Positions 1 to 12,061 of a stretch of 64,000 nt of DNA are shown in pieces. Position 1 is the first letter of the stretch, and each line of letters starts with the position of its first letter. The notes beneath the pieces were generated by a model. It did no database searches. It was not told the origin of the DNA and saw only the letters and a list, made by a program, of their open reading frames with translations. The stretch is taken from the NCBI GenBank assembly GCA_035610835.1, contig CM069441.1:106141606-106205605 (forward strand), written 5' to 3'. This stretch comes from Ophiura sarsii. Lineage: Eukaryota; Echinodermata; Ophiuroidea; Amphilepidida; Ophiuridae. The position numbers and the translations under genes were made by a program.

Positions 1-21
1 TGTACATTCCCGTAGGCTGAG

Positions 22-153
22 AGTATCTGTGTGAATCCTCTATATATTATGATACCAGCTACAATCGCCTGTTCCTATGCATTCATGCTGCCAGTGGCTA
101 CACCACCAAATGCCATAGCCTTTTCCTATGGGACACTAACTGTACCAGATATG
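22..153 (+). CDS. SLC13: SLC13-family Na+/di-tricarboxylate cotransporter, penultimate coding exon
   Basis: The translation holds the family-diagnostic stretch VNPLYIMIPATIACSYAFML followed by PVATPPNAIAFSYG. In SLC13A2/A3/A5 this lies just after the second SNT motif, in the re-entrant hairpin and helix that form the Na+/carboxylate site. These proteins carry succinate, citrate and related Krebs-cycle acids with Na+ across the plasma membrane. The exon is 44 codons, phase 0 at both ends, with a clear donor (ATG|GTAAGG) at 153. The acceptor is less certain: an in-frame TGA just upstream and an AG at 20-21 make 22 the most likely start, but the pyrimidine tract is poor. The 5' part of the gene lies left of the window. 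The family call is firm; the paralogue cannot be told. Confidence 0.85.
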
Positions 154-770
154 GTAAGGAAGTTATATATTTCTTTACTCTATTCATTTACCCCTGTGCA
201 GTGACATCAGAGTGTATCATTCAGTAGACATGAATACCGCAATTTCATTGGTTATTAGCATTTTGATATAGTTTCGATTTGTCAATCTTTTGAAGTCTTA
301 ACTATACAATGTTTGATACGAAATTTGGTATCACATAGTGCGTATCTCGTATCACTCTGAGTATAGTGTGTAATCGTGTAAAGCAAGCGCCATGTCTCCA
401 GATTGCGCATGCTGCTTTCAGCTCTCTACAAGCATTAGCACACAGTATTACCTCACAAGTCATGTTGTTGTTTTAAGTAATGGTAAATGTAAATTTTGAA
501 TGTATTTTTTCTTGTTTTCTGTGTTATCACCTTAAACTAAGCCCCCAATTTGTTTATTTTTGCATTGCATAACCTGCTTGAATCTTCATGTCTTGGCCTC
601 CTGAATGATATATTTATTATCTCCTGTTTGTAGAGATAGATAATTTTCAGTAGTTGATACAACTGTTGATTCATATAGACAACAGCAAAGAAAACTAGGC
701 TTAAATACATGTTATTCTTTAATTATTTAAATCTGTAACACCAAATATTTCATATTTTTCTTCATTGCAG

Positions 771-965
771 GTGAAAGCTGGTATAGTGATGAACATCGTT
801 GGTATAATTGTCATTAATCTGATGATCAACTCTCTAGGTTTGGTTATATTTGATGTCTTCAATTATCCAGAATGGGCACCTGATTTAGATGGGACATGTA
901 GACCTTTTGTAACAAATATGACCACGCAGGTGTATGGTGCTACCACTACATGTGTATGTTACTAA
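771..965 (+). CDS. SLC13: SLC13-family cotransporter, last coding exon
   Basis: A good acceptor (TTCATTGCAG) ends at 770, and the reading joins in phase 0 to the exon ending at 153. It continues VKAGIVMNIVGIIVINLMIN, the last transmembrane helix of SLC13 proteins, then FDVFNYPEWA, matching the conserved C-terminal F-P-x-W-A segment. The remaining about 27 residues (from PDLDG to CVCY) form a short hydrophilic tail that I do not recognise, ending at TAA 963-965. The stop codon and final 15 codons sit inside a 49-bp tandem duplication, so this tail may be recent. No clear polyadenylation signal is seen nearby. Confidence 0.85.
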   Translation: MKAGIVMNIVGIIVINLMINSLGLVIFDVFNYPEWAPDLDGTCRPFVTNMTTQVYGATTTCVCY

Positions 966-1015
966 CATGACCACACCGGTATATGGTGCTACCACTACAT
1001 GTGTATGTTACTAAC
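918..1015. repeat. 49-bp tandem duplication spanning the SLC13 stop codon
   Basis: Two adjacent 49-bp copies (918-966 and 967-1015) differ at only a few bases. Each starts ATGACCAC and ends GTTACTAAC, and a third copy starts (ATGAC) at 1016. The first copy encodes the last 15 residues and stop of the SLC13 reading frame. Confidence 0.9.
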
Positions 1016-1818
1016 ATGACTCAATGTAATAACAATAGTTTTTATAGTAGAATACCATGTGACAGTATTCGTTGACGTAGTGTGCGTTAGTATCTCATGG
1101 TTGCTGGTTCAAGCCTGGGCCCATACATCTGTTCCAAAGGATGATACTGCCATAGGCTTTATGTTATGATCAATGTGATCAGTGGTTCATAACAAATTTA
1201 GCGTGAGCCAGTTGACCTGGTAATGGTTATATTCTAACATGCACTACACCAGTGAGTTAATGGATACAGTTCAATCTGGGGGTGGATGGAGGGGGGGGGG
1301 GGCCCTCAGATATGATAGTGTAAAAATATTTACAGATCATATTTGCTCAAAATCAATGTGACTAACCTTCTAATCAAAACAAACTCTGAAACACAAAAGT
1401 CCAAAAGTCTAGTCTAGAATAGAAGACAAAGTAAACAAGAACATTGACACAGGAAAAAATTGCACAGTTATAATAGTCAATGACCCAATATATCTAGAGA
1501 AGATTGGAGTATTTGACATTCTAATGCAGTGAGTGGGTGGTTTAATATGTAATTCATCAAAAATACGGCGTTTGATCGGTCGCTTCAAATTTTTTGCTGC
1601 CTTATATCAGGCCCTAAAGGATGGCAATTCTGACATCAGGGGCAAACACATGTTTTCAGCATTCTGCATCCACTTCAAAGCGCCGCACTCAGGCGATATA
1701 ATTATGATACTACTTAAAATATGGACAAACCCATCCATTGTCACAATAGTCTGGCAACCAAAACTAAATATCCATCTTTTATTCTCTAAGCCTCACCCCC
1801 CTCCTCCCCCCCCCCCCC

Positions 1819-1913
1819 GTGAACTGCACAAGCCGTGAACCGCACAAGCTGTGAACTGCACAAGCTGTGAACTGCACAAGCTGTGAACCGCATAAGCTGT
1901 GAACCGCACAATC
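1819..1913. repeat. 16-bp minisatellite, about 6 copies
   Basis: The unit GTGAACTGCACAAGCT alternates with a variant having CCG in place of CTG. It spans 95 bp (five full units and one of 15 bp) and directly follows a C-rich run at about 1796-1818. Confidence 0.9.
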
Positions 1914-2214
1914 TAATTTACTGTTTTTTGTTGTTGTAAATAATTGAGAGACTTATTTGATCAGAATAATATTTTTGATATGTAACTGCTAATGAAAGTT
2001 ACAACTCAAAGTTTGAAGTATTAAAACCTTGTGTAATGATCCAAAGTTTGGCATATTTATGTACGAAAGTGGAGTTTATAAGAAATTTCTTCTCGGGCCT
2101 ATCACAACCATGTATTTTAATTGTGAAATTAATGTGTTTGACTGTGCATTCTATTCATAGGTGATCATGTTGTTCATATATTGGTGTTGGCCATTTATAC
2201 ATACATACATACAA

Positions 2215-2655
2215 TAAGTATTTGTGATGCGCTATTCCCCGGAGGCTCAAAGCGCTTACAAAAAAAATTAAAAATAATATAAGTTAACATAATAATATAT
2301 AGAGAGCATGATTAGATGGGAAACAAATATTTATTTATTTATAACAATTAAGGCTGATAAGCCAGGACAAACCCAATAGTGACTTAAGCACTAAATTAAA
2401 GGGATGCCCGATGTGTGTGTGTACAGATACAGACCCGGGATGATCCCCTACTCTTTACAAAGGAGTCTGACCTTTTAACGTGCTCGGGGATAGCTCTTCC
2501 GATGCACGGGAGCACCATTTCTATGTGACTTCCTGAACCACGAGGCAATTGAGACTATAAGTACCTTGCCCAAGGATACAAACATGTTGGCGGTAGCGGA
2601 GCTAGAACTCACAACCTTTGAGTTGTGAGACCTGCATGCGATCCACTAGATAGTC
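2215..2655 (-). mobile_element. tRNA-derived SINE-like element with LINE-type tail
   Basis: Read on the minus strand from 2655, it has a tRNA-like head (GGTTGTGAGTTCTAGCTCC resembles a degenerate Pol III B box) and a conserved middle containing the complement of CTTGCCCAAGGATACAAACA. It ends in a 3' tail near 2240 with paired GCGC motifs (gatGCGC...aaaGCGC). The same kind of tail is seen downstream of the LINE copies at 29.5 and 58.9 kb. It joins directly to LINE coding remains at 2655. Confidence 0.55.
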
Positions 2656-3130
2656 TTGAGGGCCTTCTTGAAGGTAATAACAGAAACAGACTGCCAAATA
2701 AATAAAGGTAGATTGTTCTATAACCTGGATGCACAAACAGTAAAAGTCCTGTCACCAGCTTTAACTCTTGTCATAGGATACTCAAGACGAAGATGATCCT
2801 TGGAAGATCTTAAGTGTCTATTTGGAACATACAATTTGAAATAGTTTGATAGGTACTTGGGTGCAATTCCGTTCAATGACTTATAAACATACAAGAGCAA
2901 TTTAAAAGTGATCCTCTGTAACAGGTAGCCAATGGAGCGATTTCAGCAGAGGTGCAGGATCATGTTCTCTGTTTACAGTAAAGACAAATCTTGCAGCCCA
3001 GTTCTGTAGAAGCTCCAAACGACAAGTCTATGAATTTTGTACAGAATATAAGAGTCCATTGCAATAGTCAAGGCGGGAAAGAATGAGAGATCGTATAATG
3101 CAGAATAATCTCAGGTTATGTTCAAATAAC
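2655..3130 (-). mobile_element. CR1/L2-type LINE fragment, C-terminal part of reverse transcriptase ORF
   Basis: Minus-strand reading gives hallmarks of the post-catalytic region of LINE ORF2: LILSRLDYCNGLLYS, then LLKSLHWLPVT, LLYVYKSLNGIAPKYLS, HLRSS and FKKALKT. The pieces lie in more than one frame, so the copy is dead and 5'-truncated. Clade assignment (CR1/L2/Crack) is by family resemblance only. Confidence 0.8.
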
Positions 3131-3347
3131 GATTCTTATAATCTATTATTCTCTTTTAGGGTCAATATGCATTGTTTGTTTTACAGTATGACCAACACAT
3201 TTTGTCTACATGTATTTATACTTGGAAATCCTTGCCATTGAACTTTAGCGCTCATATACGTAACATTATTATTATTCCGACCACATCCGTAGGTTTAAGT
3301 GCTGCGTTAAGACAAAATCGGCTTAATATAAAGAAAGAAAAATCACC

Positions 3348-3575
3348 TGTATGGACGTCGCCATATTGATCGAAGCTATGACGAAACAGTTACGAGATTT
3401 CCACATCTCTGTTTCATGTATTGATACTTTTGATTTATGCATTGAATTCCTGCGTGATTACGTGCAGCGACCTGTTGGTGATGAGGCGGTGTTAGTAACG
3501 ATGACGTCACAATATTGGGTATTGCTATCCCATCAGCACTTTCGACACATACAACCGGGTGCGAATTTCAAATAA
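3348..3575 (+). other. Unassigned 74-codon ORF in a CpG-richer patch with a CRE-like site
   Basis: An ORF beginning MDVAILIEAMTKQLRDF and ending GANFK runs to TAA at 3573-3575. The same patch contains ATGACGTCAC (palindromic TGACGTCA, the CREB/ATF consensus) near 3502. On the opposite strand a short ATGGCGACG start followed by a GT donor could be a first exon. I recognise no protein, and neither reading is compelling. Confidence 0.2.
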
Positions 3576-3930
3576 TCACAGGTTGGGGAAGTTTAAATTC
3601 GTTTGATTGAATATTATAGTTCTCTGTTCAATTAAACTGGTCAATAATTATTTTCCTACCATATAATGCTTGGTTGCATGAATAGCACTATTCTCCTTTA
3701 ATGTACTGCATCATCTTGGGTAATTACGTAATTATCTTGGATAAATATATGATTTTAAAATCGGACTAAATTGGAATCCTATACAGTAAAACATGATATG
3801 CTACTGTATTTATATTTACATACATCTTTTATAACATATTTTTTCTCAATAATGTATATTTTCATATCACCAGAACTTCTCAGCTGTATAATAGTAACTG
3901 AATAATTTATATGTAAAATGTGGGTTTACA

Positions 3931-4287
3931 TTAATAAAGGGACACTAAGAGATGTGTTGGAGGCAGCGCCCTCAATTATGATAAAAACTGAGATTAGTTT
4001 ATTTTTATAATTGTATTACATGTATGAACTTACACCTATAAGGATTTAAGAAAAATCAGCTCTCTTTGTACAAGAAAACGTCGATTCAACGCGTGATACA
4101 TAACGCGAACCATATTTGCATAGAGGGCGTTTTTCAATAAATAGCGATGATATTGTTATATTTATTTAGTTTTGCTGTGTTTTTTGTTAGTAGAAACAAC
4201 AATAATTGCGATTTTTAATGTTCATCTTGAATTCTGAAGTAAATTTTTAAACATTTAAACTTTTCAACACCACTTAATGTCCCTTAA
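3931..4287. mobile_element. TTAA-flanked MITE, family A copy 1
   Basis: Terminal inverted repeats AAAGGGACACTAAGAG and CACTTAATGTCCC lie at the ends, next to TTAA-like sequence. The inside has the marker agcgccctcaattatgat and closely matches the copy at 41130-41524. TTAA target sites point to the piggyBac or Kolobok superfamilies. There is no coding capacity. Confidence 0.75.
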
Positions 4288-4289
4288 CA

Positions 4290-5501
4290 TTCCAAATAAA
4301 ACCAAACTATAAATGTAAATATCTGATTGTGTGAATCTGTTACTTCGTTAGAAATTCCTTTAGTCCATACCAGTACATACTTAGATTATTGTCAATTCAC
4401 AATCTTATCACAAATTGTCAATAATGACTTCATTTCAACGTCATATATAGTCTGTTTGGCCATCACGTGACAGTGATGTAACTGCGTATTCTATTAATTG
4501 CAGCACATGACGCGCGCGCCTAAAGAGGTGCTGGCGTATACACACCAGGGTGTGTGTTAATGATTTTTTTGTGTGTAGCAAAACTGCTATCCAATTATAT
4601 TTTTGTATAGCAATTTACAAATTTTGCATAGCAGTTTTGTTTTACTTTTTTAATTCCAATTTGCTGTTGATCCGTTAAATCTATTTTCAATTAGTACAAC
4701 AACTTTACATACGTTTATGTAAGGTATGGTACAGATGAGGGCATGTCATTGTAACAGCTAATTTCCCCTCTCCATCAATTTTTAACCACTCTTCGGCAGG
4801 ATTTTCCTGGACCCACCGCAGCACTGTTGATAATTTCGTGCCGAACGTTGGCCATTTTCGTATTCAGATCAGATCCCTGCATGAGAGAAATGTCAAATCC
4901 CAAGTGTACTGCCAAAAACTTTTAATATAATTATTATTAAGTCGATTTATAAAAAAGGGGGGAGGTGAGCTTTGGTACAATTTTAAACATTTGCGATTTC
5001 CGAGTAATTTGTTTTCTAGAGCAGGAAGAAGACTGATGAAATCAAATATTTACAATATATATTTCAGTATAATTTCACTAATTAGCTGTCCAATGACCCG
5101 TTCAGAAGCAAACAATAATTAAAACCATTCATTATTTACTATACGATTACAGGCCCCTCTCTCTCACCCCTATATTGGAAAATGGTCAGGCCTGGGTAGA
5201 AAGTCAGGTCAAAGTTTACGGCATAATTAATTGCGTACATGTTCATCTGAGCTGTACATGTAATGGGAATTCCAGTGTGTATCGTACACTGTTACGAAGT
5301 GTAAATGTATGATGTAATTTGTAAACAATCAGTCTGGAACGTGTCATGTGGCGAGTAAACACGACGAATGAAGTGGAGTTTATCAATAAAACGTATCCAA
5401 ATACGGAATACTATGTGATTAAATGGCGTGAAATGGACCATTTACATCACTAATAATAGTAAGTTAAAATCAATCGGAACTTCGGAAGGAAATAATAGTG
5501 T
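4290..5501. other. No gene seen
   Basis: AT-rich non-coding DNA. A GCGCGCGC-type patch near 4512 and scattered A/T runs are present; I find no exon, RNA gene or bounded repeat. Confidence 0.5.
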
Positions 5502-8500
5502 TAGTCTAGTAGGTAGAAAGGGTTTTCCTGCACCCCCCGGAGATATACTTCTAATCGATGTCTCTATATCAGAAAAAATGCGTAAAAAATGATAAGCTAT
5601 GTTAAAAAAATGTGAAAATGTCCCACGTGTCATTTTTATGCAAATTAGTGCTGCCATTACCGAAAAATCTATTTTTCACTATATCTCGGCCAATATTGCA
5701 GATAACTGAACAAATAAGGTATCTAGACCCATGTTTTGAGGGTCAAAGATCACAATAAGACTATTTTTGAAGTGACCACATGTGTCACGTGTCATTTTTA
5801 TGCAAATGAGTGCCGCCATTACCGAAAAATCTATTTTTCACTATATCTCGGCCAATATTGCAGATAACTGAACAAATAAGTAGTCTAGACCCATGTTTTG
5901 AGGGTCAAAGATCACAATAAAACTATTTTGAATTGACCACATGTGTCACGTGTCATTTTTATGCAAATAAGTGCCGCCAAAATGGCCGCCAAAAATGGTA
6001 AAATTCCATATATTGGGATATATAAACCAAAGTGTATGATCAGAGTATAGTTTTAACAATGGGATGTATGTGTTAGACCACTAGCAACTCATATCTAGTA
6101 TTTTTGCTTTGTTAACATACTTTAAAACCAAAATGGCCGCCAAATTAATGGCCAAAAATGGTCAAAAGTGGTCAAAATTCCATAAAATAGCATAATATCA
6201 ACCAAAATGTATGATGAAAATATAAATTTAACGATGGGATATATGTGTTAGACCACTAGTTACACATATATCCTGTATTTTTGCTTTGTTAAAACGGTTC
6301 AAATCCAAAATGGCCCCCAAAATGATTCCTGAAGTGGCTGCAAAATTTGTCAAATTCCATAAAATGGGATTATATCATCATAAATGTATGATGAAAATAT
6401 AGTTTTAATGATGAAATGTATGTATTAGACCACTAGTATCTTATATCTAGTACTTTTGCTTTGTAAACATACTTAAAAATCCAAAATGGCTCCCAAAATG
6501 GTCCCAAAATTACTGAACAAATTGTTGGAATTGCATAAAATTGGATAATATCAGCCAAAATATAAGATGAAAGTATAGGTTTAACATTGTTGTGTATGTA
6601 TTAGACAACTAGTAACTCATATCCAGTACATTTGCATTGTAATAACATACTTTAAAACCAAGATGACCACCAAAATGGCCGCTGTAAGTGTAAAAATAGT
6701 CTACATGTACATGAGTGTATGATAATCCATAGCTATTGTAAGAGTGTAGTATTAGTATTACATCAAATTCACCAAATAGTATGTTCTAAACTGCTAAGCT
6801 ATTGCTTTTAGAAATAAGGCTAGGCCCACCTCTTTGTGACAATTTTGATTCAGTATCACTGTCCAAAATGGCTGCCAGAATGGATAAGTTGATGTTAAAT
6901 GACCTTAAACAATTGTTTTGCATTGTAAATGACCATACTATGTAATACCAATACCCTCAAATCTAATGGGACATCATTCTCTATGTCTTTGATAAAGCCT
7001 AGGTGCTGTAGATTTAGTTTGAGTATTTTATATATAATATCCAAGATGGCTGCAAAAGATTAAAATAACTGAGAAAGAACCCAGTATTATATAGTTTATT
7101 GTTAGTGTTACATCAGATACGACCAAATTACTATATCATACAGCATTTAATTCATCCAGTAAACGTATCTGTTTATATGACAAGGTATAATTAAACGATA
7201 TAGACTCCATTTTGACAATGTGATGTTATTAAGATGGGCATTATAATGACCATTTCATTAAAATTACCCCCTAATGGTCAATAAAACTACCCCGTATACT
7301 CCAAATGGTCTAAATAGTAACCACAGGTGGCCACTAATTGATCAAATATGGATTCTATACCATTAAATCATACCTTATCATATACAGATACATTTACTGG
7401 ATGGATTAAAATCTGTAGATATATTCTTTTGGTCATATCTAATGTAACACTAACAATAAAACTAAACTGTTTTTCAGTTATTTTAACCTTTTGCAGCCAT
7501 CTTGGATATTTAAAAAATACTCAAACTAGATCTACAGCCCCGTGGCTTTATCATGGACATATATATTGAATGCTGTCTTATTAGATTTGAGGGGTATTGG
7601 TATTACATAGTATGGCCATTTACAATACAAAACAATTGTTTTAGGTCATCATCAACTTAACCACTTTGGAAGCCATTTTGGAAATGATACATAATCAAAA
7701 TTGTCACAGAGGTGGGCCTAAAAAGCAATAGCTTAGCAGTTTAGAACATAATTATACACTCTTACACAATCTATTGTGGATTAGCATTCACTCATGTAGA
7801 CTTTGTTTACATTTACAGTGGCCATTTTGGTGGCCATCCTGGATTTAAAGTATGTTATTACAATGTAAATATACTGGTGGTCAAATACATAAATCCAATA
7901 TTAAAACTATACTTTCATCATAAGTTTTGGTTGATATTATACGATTTATGGAATTTCGACAATCTGCTCAGTCATTTTGGGTCCCATTTTGGGGCCATTT
8001 TGTTGTTGTAAGTATGTTAATAAAGCAAAAATACTAGATATGAGTTACTAGTGGTCTTATACATGCATCCCATCATTAAAACTATATTTTCATCATACAT
8101 TTAGGTTGATATTATCCCATTTTATGGAATTTGACAATTTTTGTAGCCATTCCGGGAACCATTTTGGGGGCCATGTTGGCAGCCATTTTGGATTTTAAAC
8201 TGTGTTAACATATCAAAAATACTGGATATGATTTACTTGGGGTCTACCACATACATCCCATCATTAAAATTATATTTTCATCATACATTTTGGTTGATAT
8301 TATGCTATTTTTAACCACTTTTGACCATTTCTGGCCATTAATTTGGCGGCCATTTTGGTTTTACAGTATGGTAACAAAGCAAAAATACTAGATATGAATT
8401 TCTAGTGGTCTAACACATACATCCCATTGTATACTTTGATCATCATACTTGTTGGTTTATATATCCCAATATATGGAATTTTACCATTTTTGGCGGCCAT

Positions 8501-8980
8501 TTTGGCGGCACTAATTTGCATAAAAATGCAACGTGACACATGTGGTCAATTCAAAATAGTTTTATTGTGATCTTTGACCCTCAAAACATGGGTCTAGACA
8601 CCTTATTTGTTCAGTTATCTGCAATATTGGCCGAGATATAGTGAAAAATAGATTTTTCGTTAATGGCGGCACTAATTTGCATAAAAATGACACGTGACAC
8701 ATGTGGTCACTTCAAAAATAGTCTTATTGTGTTCTTTGACCCTCAAAACATGGGTCTAGACACCTTATTTGTTCAGTTATCTGCAATATTGGCTGAGATA
8801 TAGTGAAAAATAGATTTTTCGGTAATGGCGGCACTAATTTGCATAAAAATGACACGTGGGACATTTTCACATTTTTTTAACATAGCTTATCATTTTTTAC
8901 GCATTTTTTCTGATATAGAGACATCGATTAGAAGTATATCTCCGGGGGGTGCAGGAAAACCCTTTCTACCTACTAGACTA
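5502..8980. mobile_element. Giant foldback (long inverted repeat) element, about 3.5 kb
   Basis: The left arm (5502 to about 7213) is repeated in inverted, diverged form on the right (about 7348-8980), separated by about 130 bp of unique loop. The outermost sequence is TAGTCTAGTAGGTAGAAAGG on the left and its complement on the right, so the ends fit a TA target duplication (Tc1/mariner-like); a 3-bp TGT duplication outside is an alternative. Each arm is itself built of tandem units: about 150-160 bp units with the marker ATATCTCGGCCAATATTG (5660-5970 and mirrored 8530-8860), and about 200-bp units with AAAATGGCCGCCAAA and TATCTAGTATTTTTGCTTTG. No transposase is encoded. The ORFs on both arms are mirror images and not genes. 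Confidence 0.9.
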
Positions 8981-9237
8981 TGTCCCGAGTCAAAAATGTT
9001 GTGTAGCAAGTTTGCTATGCATGTACAAATGTGCGTCGCAGTTGTGCTTGATTGTGGCGCAAACTGCGATGCGATACCGGTTAACATACACCCTGATACA
9101 CACTAGTGTTGAAAGACGGAAGATACATAGGTGTGCGTAAAAGCTGCACCTGTTAAGTTACGTCACTGTCCAGAGGAAGCCAAATAGAGTATAGTGACAG
9201 GACTTTTGTGACTTTACAAAGGATGAATAGCATTGAA

Positions 9238-11149
9238 TAAATATTTCAATATTGTTATCTTCAGTAGATAGCTGGTTGGATGTATAGTAACAATATATAG
9301 GCCTACATCAAAATTGCCATATTTAGTAAATAGCATGTTGGCTGTATAGTTAATATGCTGTATAGTTACAAGTAATTACATCAATATTGCTATTTTCAGT
9401 AGATAGCGTGTTGGCTGTATCGTAACAAATAAATGAATTACATCAATATTGCTATCTTCAGTAGATAGCAAATTAGCTGTATAGTAACAAGTAAATACAT
9501 CAAATATTGCAATCTGTAGTAGATAACATGTTGTCTGTATAGTAACAGGTAACATTGCTATCTTTAGTAGATAACATGTTGGTTGTATAGTTACTTGTAA
9601 ATACATCAATATTGCTATCTTCAGTAGATAGCATGTTGGCGGTATAGTAACAAGTAAATACATCAATATTGCAATTATCAGTAGATAGCATGTTGGCTGT
9701 ATAGTAACATGTAAATACATCAATATTGCTATCTTCAGTAGATAGCATGTTGGCTGTATAGTAACAAGTAAATACATCAATATTGCTATCTTCAGTAGAT
9801 AGCATGTTGGCTGTATAGTAACAAGTAAATACATCAATATTGCTATCTTCAGTAGATAGCATGTTGGCTGTTTAGTAACAAGTAAATACATCAATATTGC
9901 TATCTTCAGTAGATAGCATGTTGGCTGTTTAGTAACAAGTAAATACATCAATATTGCTATCTTCAGTAGCTAGCATGTTGACTGTAAAGTAACAAGTAAA
10001 TACATCAAGATTGCTATCATCAGTAGATAGCATGTTGACTGTAAAGTAACAAGTAATTACATCAATATTGCTATCTTCAGTAGATAGCATGTTGGCTGTA
10101 TAGTAACAAGTAAATACATCAATATTGCTATCTTCAGTAGCTAGCATGTTGACTATTAAGTAAAGTAACAAGTAAATACATCAATATTGCAATTATCAGT
10201 AGATAGCAAGTTGACTGTATAGAAACAAGTAAATACATAAATATTGCTTTCTTCAGTAGCTATCATGTTGGTTGTATAGCTGGTTGTATAGCTACTTGTA
10301 AATACATCAATATTGCTATCTTCAGTAGATAATGTTGGCTGTATAGTAACAAGTAAATACATAAATATTGCTATCTTTAGTAGCTAGCATGTTGGCTGTA
10401 TAGTGACAAGTAAATGCATCGACATTGCTATCTTTAGTAGATAGCATGTTGGCTGTATAGTAACAAGTTAGTACATCAATATTGCTATCTTCAGTAGCTA
10501 GCATGTTGGTTGTATAGTTACATGTAAATACATCAAGACTGCTATCATCGGTAGATAGCATGTCGACTGTAAAGTAACAAGTAAATACATCAATATTGCT
10601 ATCTTCAGTAGATAGCATGTTGGCTGTATAGTAACAAGTAAATACATCAATATTGCTATCTTCAGTAGATAGCATGTTGGTTGTATAGTAACAAGTAAAT
10701 ACATCAATATTGCTATCTTCAGTAGCTAGCATGTTGACTATTAAGTACAGTAACAAGTAAATACATCAATATTGCAATTATCTGTAGATAGCAAGTTGAC
10801 TGTATAGAAACAAGTTAGTACATCAATATTGCTTTCTTCAGTAGATAGCATGTTGGCTGTATGTGTTGGCTGTAACAAGTTAGTATATCAATATTGCTAT
10901 CTTCAGTAGCTAGCATGTTGGTTGTATAGTTACATGTAAATACATCAAGATTGCTATCATCAGTAGATAGCATGTTGACTGTAAAGTAACAAGTAAATAC
11001 ATCAAGATTGCTATCATCAGTAGATAGCATGTTGACTGTAAAGTAACAAGTAAATACATCAATATTGCTATCTTCAGTAGATAGCATGTTGACTGTATAA
11101 GTAACAATTAAATACATCAATATTGCTATCTTCAGTAGCTAGCATGTTG
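9238..11149. repeat. 57-bp satellite array, block 1
   Basis: A head-to-tail array of a 57-bp unit containing the hairpin core GCTATCTTCAGTAGATAGC (7-bp arms, extendable to 8) and the markers ATGTTGGCTGTATAGTAAC and AAGTAAATACATCAATATTG. About 33 copies fit the block. Because 57 is divisible by 3, minus-strand frames stay open with a 19-residue period (MLSTEDSNIDVFTCYYTAN); I regard this as a by-product. Units vary at the loop (TCAGT) and the second arm (AGATAGC or AGCTAGC). Confidence 0.95.
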
Positions 11150-11483
11150 AGGTATATTATGTGATCTTTCCAGGGAACACCCTCAACAGCAAAAAAAAAA
11201 TTGAAAGAAGATTTTCTTGCAGATTTACATTTCTGATCATAAATCGTACATACATTCCAAGTTACAGGGCGATACGATTCTTAATTACTTCAAAATCATG
11301 ATTTTAGAGTGAAAGTTTATATTTTCACTCTAAAATTCACTCTAAAACCATGATTTTGAGGTAATTAGGAATCGTATCGCTCTGTAACTTGGAATGTATG
11401 TATGATTTATGATCAGAAATGTAAATCTGCAAGAAAATCTACTTTCTAAAAAAAATAATGAATATAGGGCGCATAATATGCCT
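11150..11483. mobile_element. TTAA-type MITE, family B, inserted in the satellite
   Basis: A palindromic element starting AGGTATATTATGTGATC and ending GCATAATATGCCTTAA, with a long internal inverted repeat around the centre near 11312 (TTTAGAGTGAAA and TTTCACTCTAAA). Nearly the same sequence occurs at 43307-43681. The right end has lost part of the terminal repeat. It interrupts the 57-bp array. Confidence 0.85.
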
Positions 11484-11778
11484 TAAGCTTTAAGTAAAGT
11501 AACAAGTAAATACATCAATATTGCAATATCCAGTATATAGCATGTTGACTGTATAGTAACAAGTAAATACATCAATATTGCTATCTTCAGTAGAGAGCAT
11601 GTTGGCTGTATAGAAACAAGTAAATACATCAATATTGCTATCTTCAGTAGAGAGCATGTTGGCTGTATAGTAACAAGTAAATACATCAATATTGCTATCT
11701 TCAGTAGATAGCATGTTGGCTGTATAGTAACAAGTAAATACATCAATATTGCTATCTTCAGTAGATAGCATGTTGGCT
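11484..11778. repeat. 57-bp satellite array, block 2
   Basis: About five units of the same 57-bp repeat, isolated between two inserts. Several units have AGAGAGC in place of AGATAGC in the second hairpin arm. Confidence 0.95.
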
Positions 11779-12061
11779 GTATGTTTTCAATCATGAGTGA
11801 GTGAGCACTAACTCTTAATTTCAATCTAGTGATTCCCTACCCAGAATAATGCTGTTTCTATCTCGGGGTGAATAGGGACACAGACCTTTGTAAGAAAAAA
11901 ATATATACCCGTCACATAATTTTCAATTTTTTTATAGTGGCAGTTCAAAGGCATTATAGGTAGGTGGACATATATGTGCTAAAAAGTTTGGCTCATGAGG
12001 CAACATGGAAAATCCTTCAATCTAGAGAGTGTTGAAACTGTCCCTATCCACCCTATTTTAC
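11779..12061. mobile_element. Insert in the satellite related to the ACCGTAAAAC-ended MITE
   Basis: Non-satellite DNA carrying CGGGGTGAATAGGGACA near 11864 and CTGTCCCTATCCACCCTATT then TTACGGTA at its right end. These match, in inverted arrangement, the termini of the MITE at 27701-27830. The left end is not clearly defined. Confidence 0.55.

Noticed and set aside
1087..1135. tRNA-like SINE head (GGTTCAAGCC B-box match)
   Set aside because: No matching A box at the right spacing and no second copy in the window.
5442..9140. ORFs beginning MAALICIKMTRGTFSHFF on both arms
   Set aside because: Mirror copies inside a non-coding foldback element, with no family resemblance.
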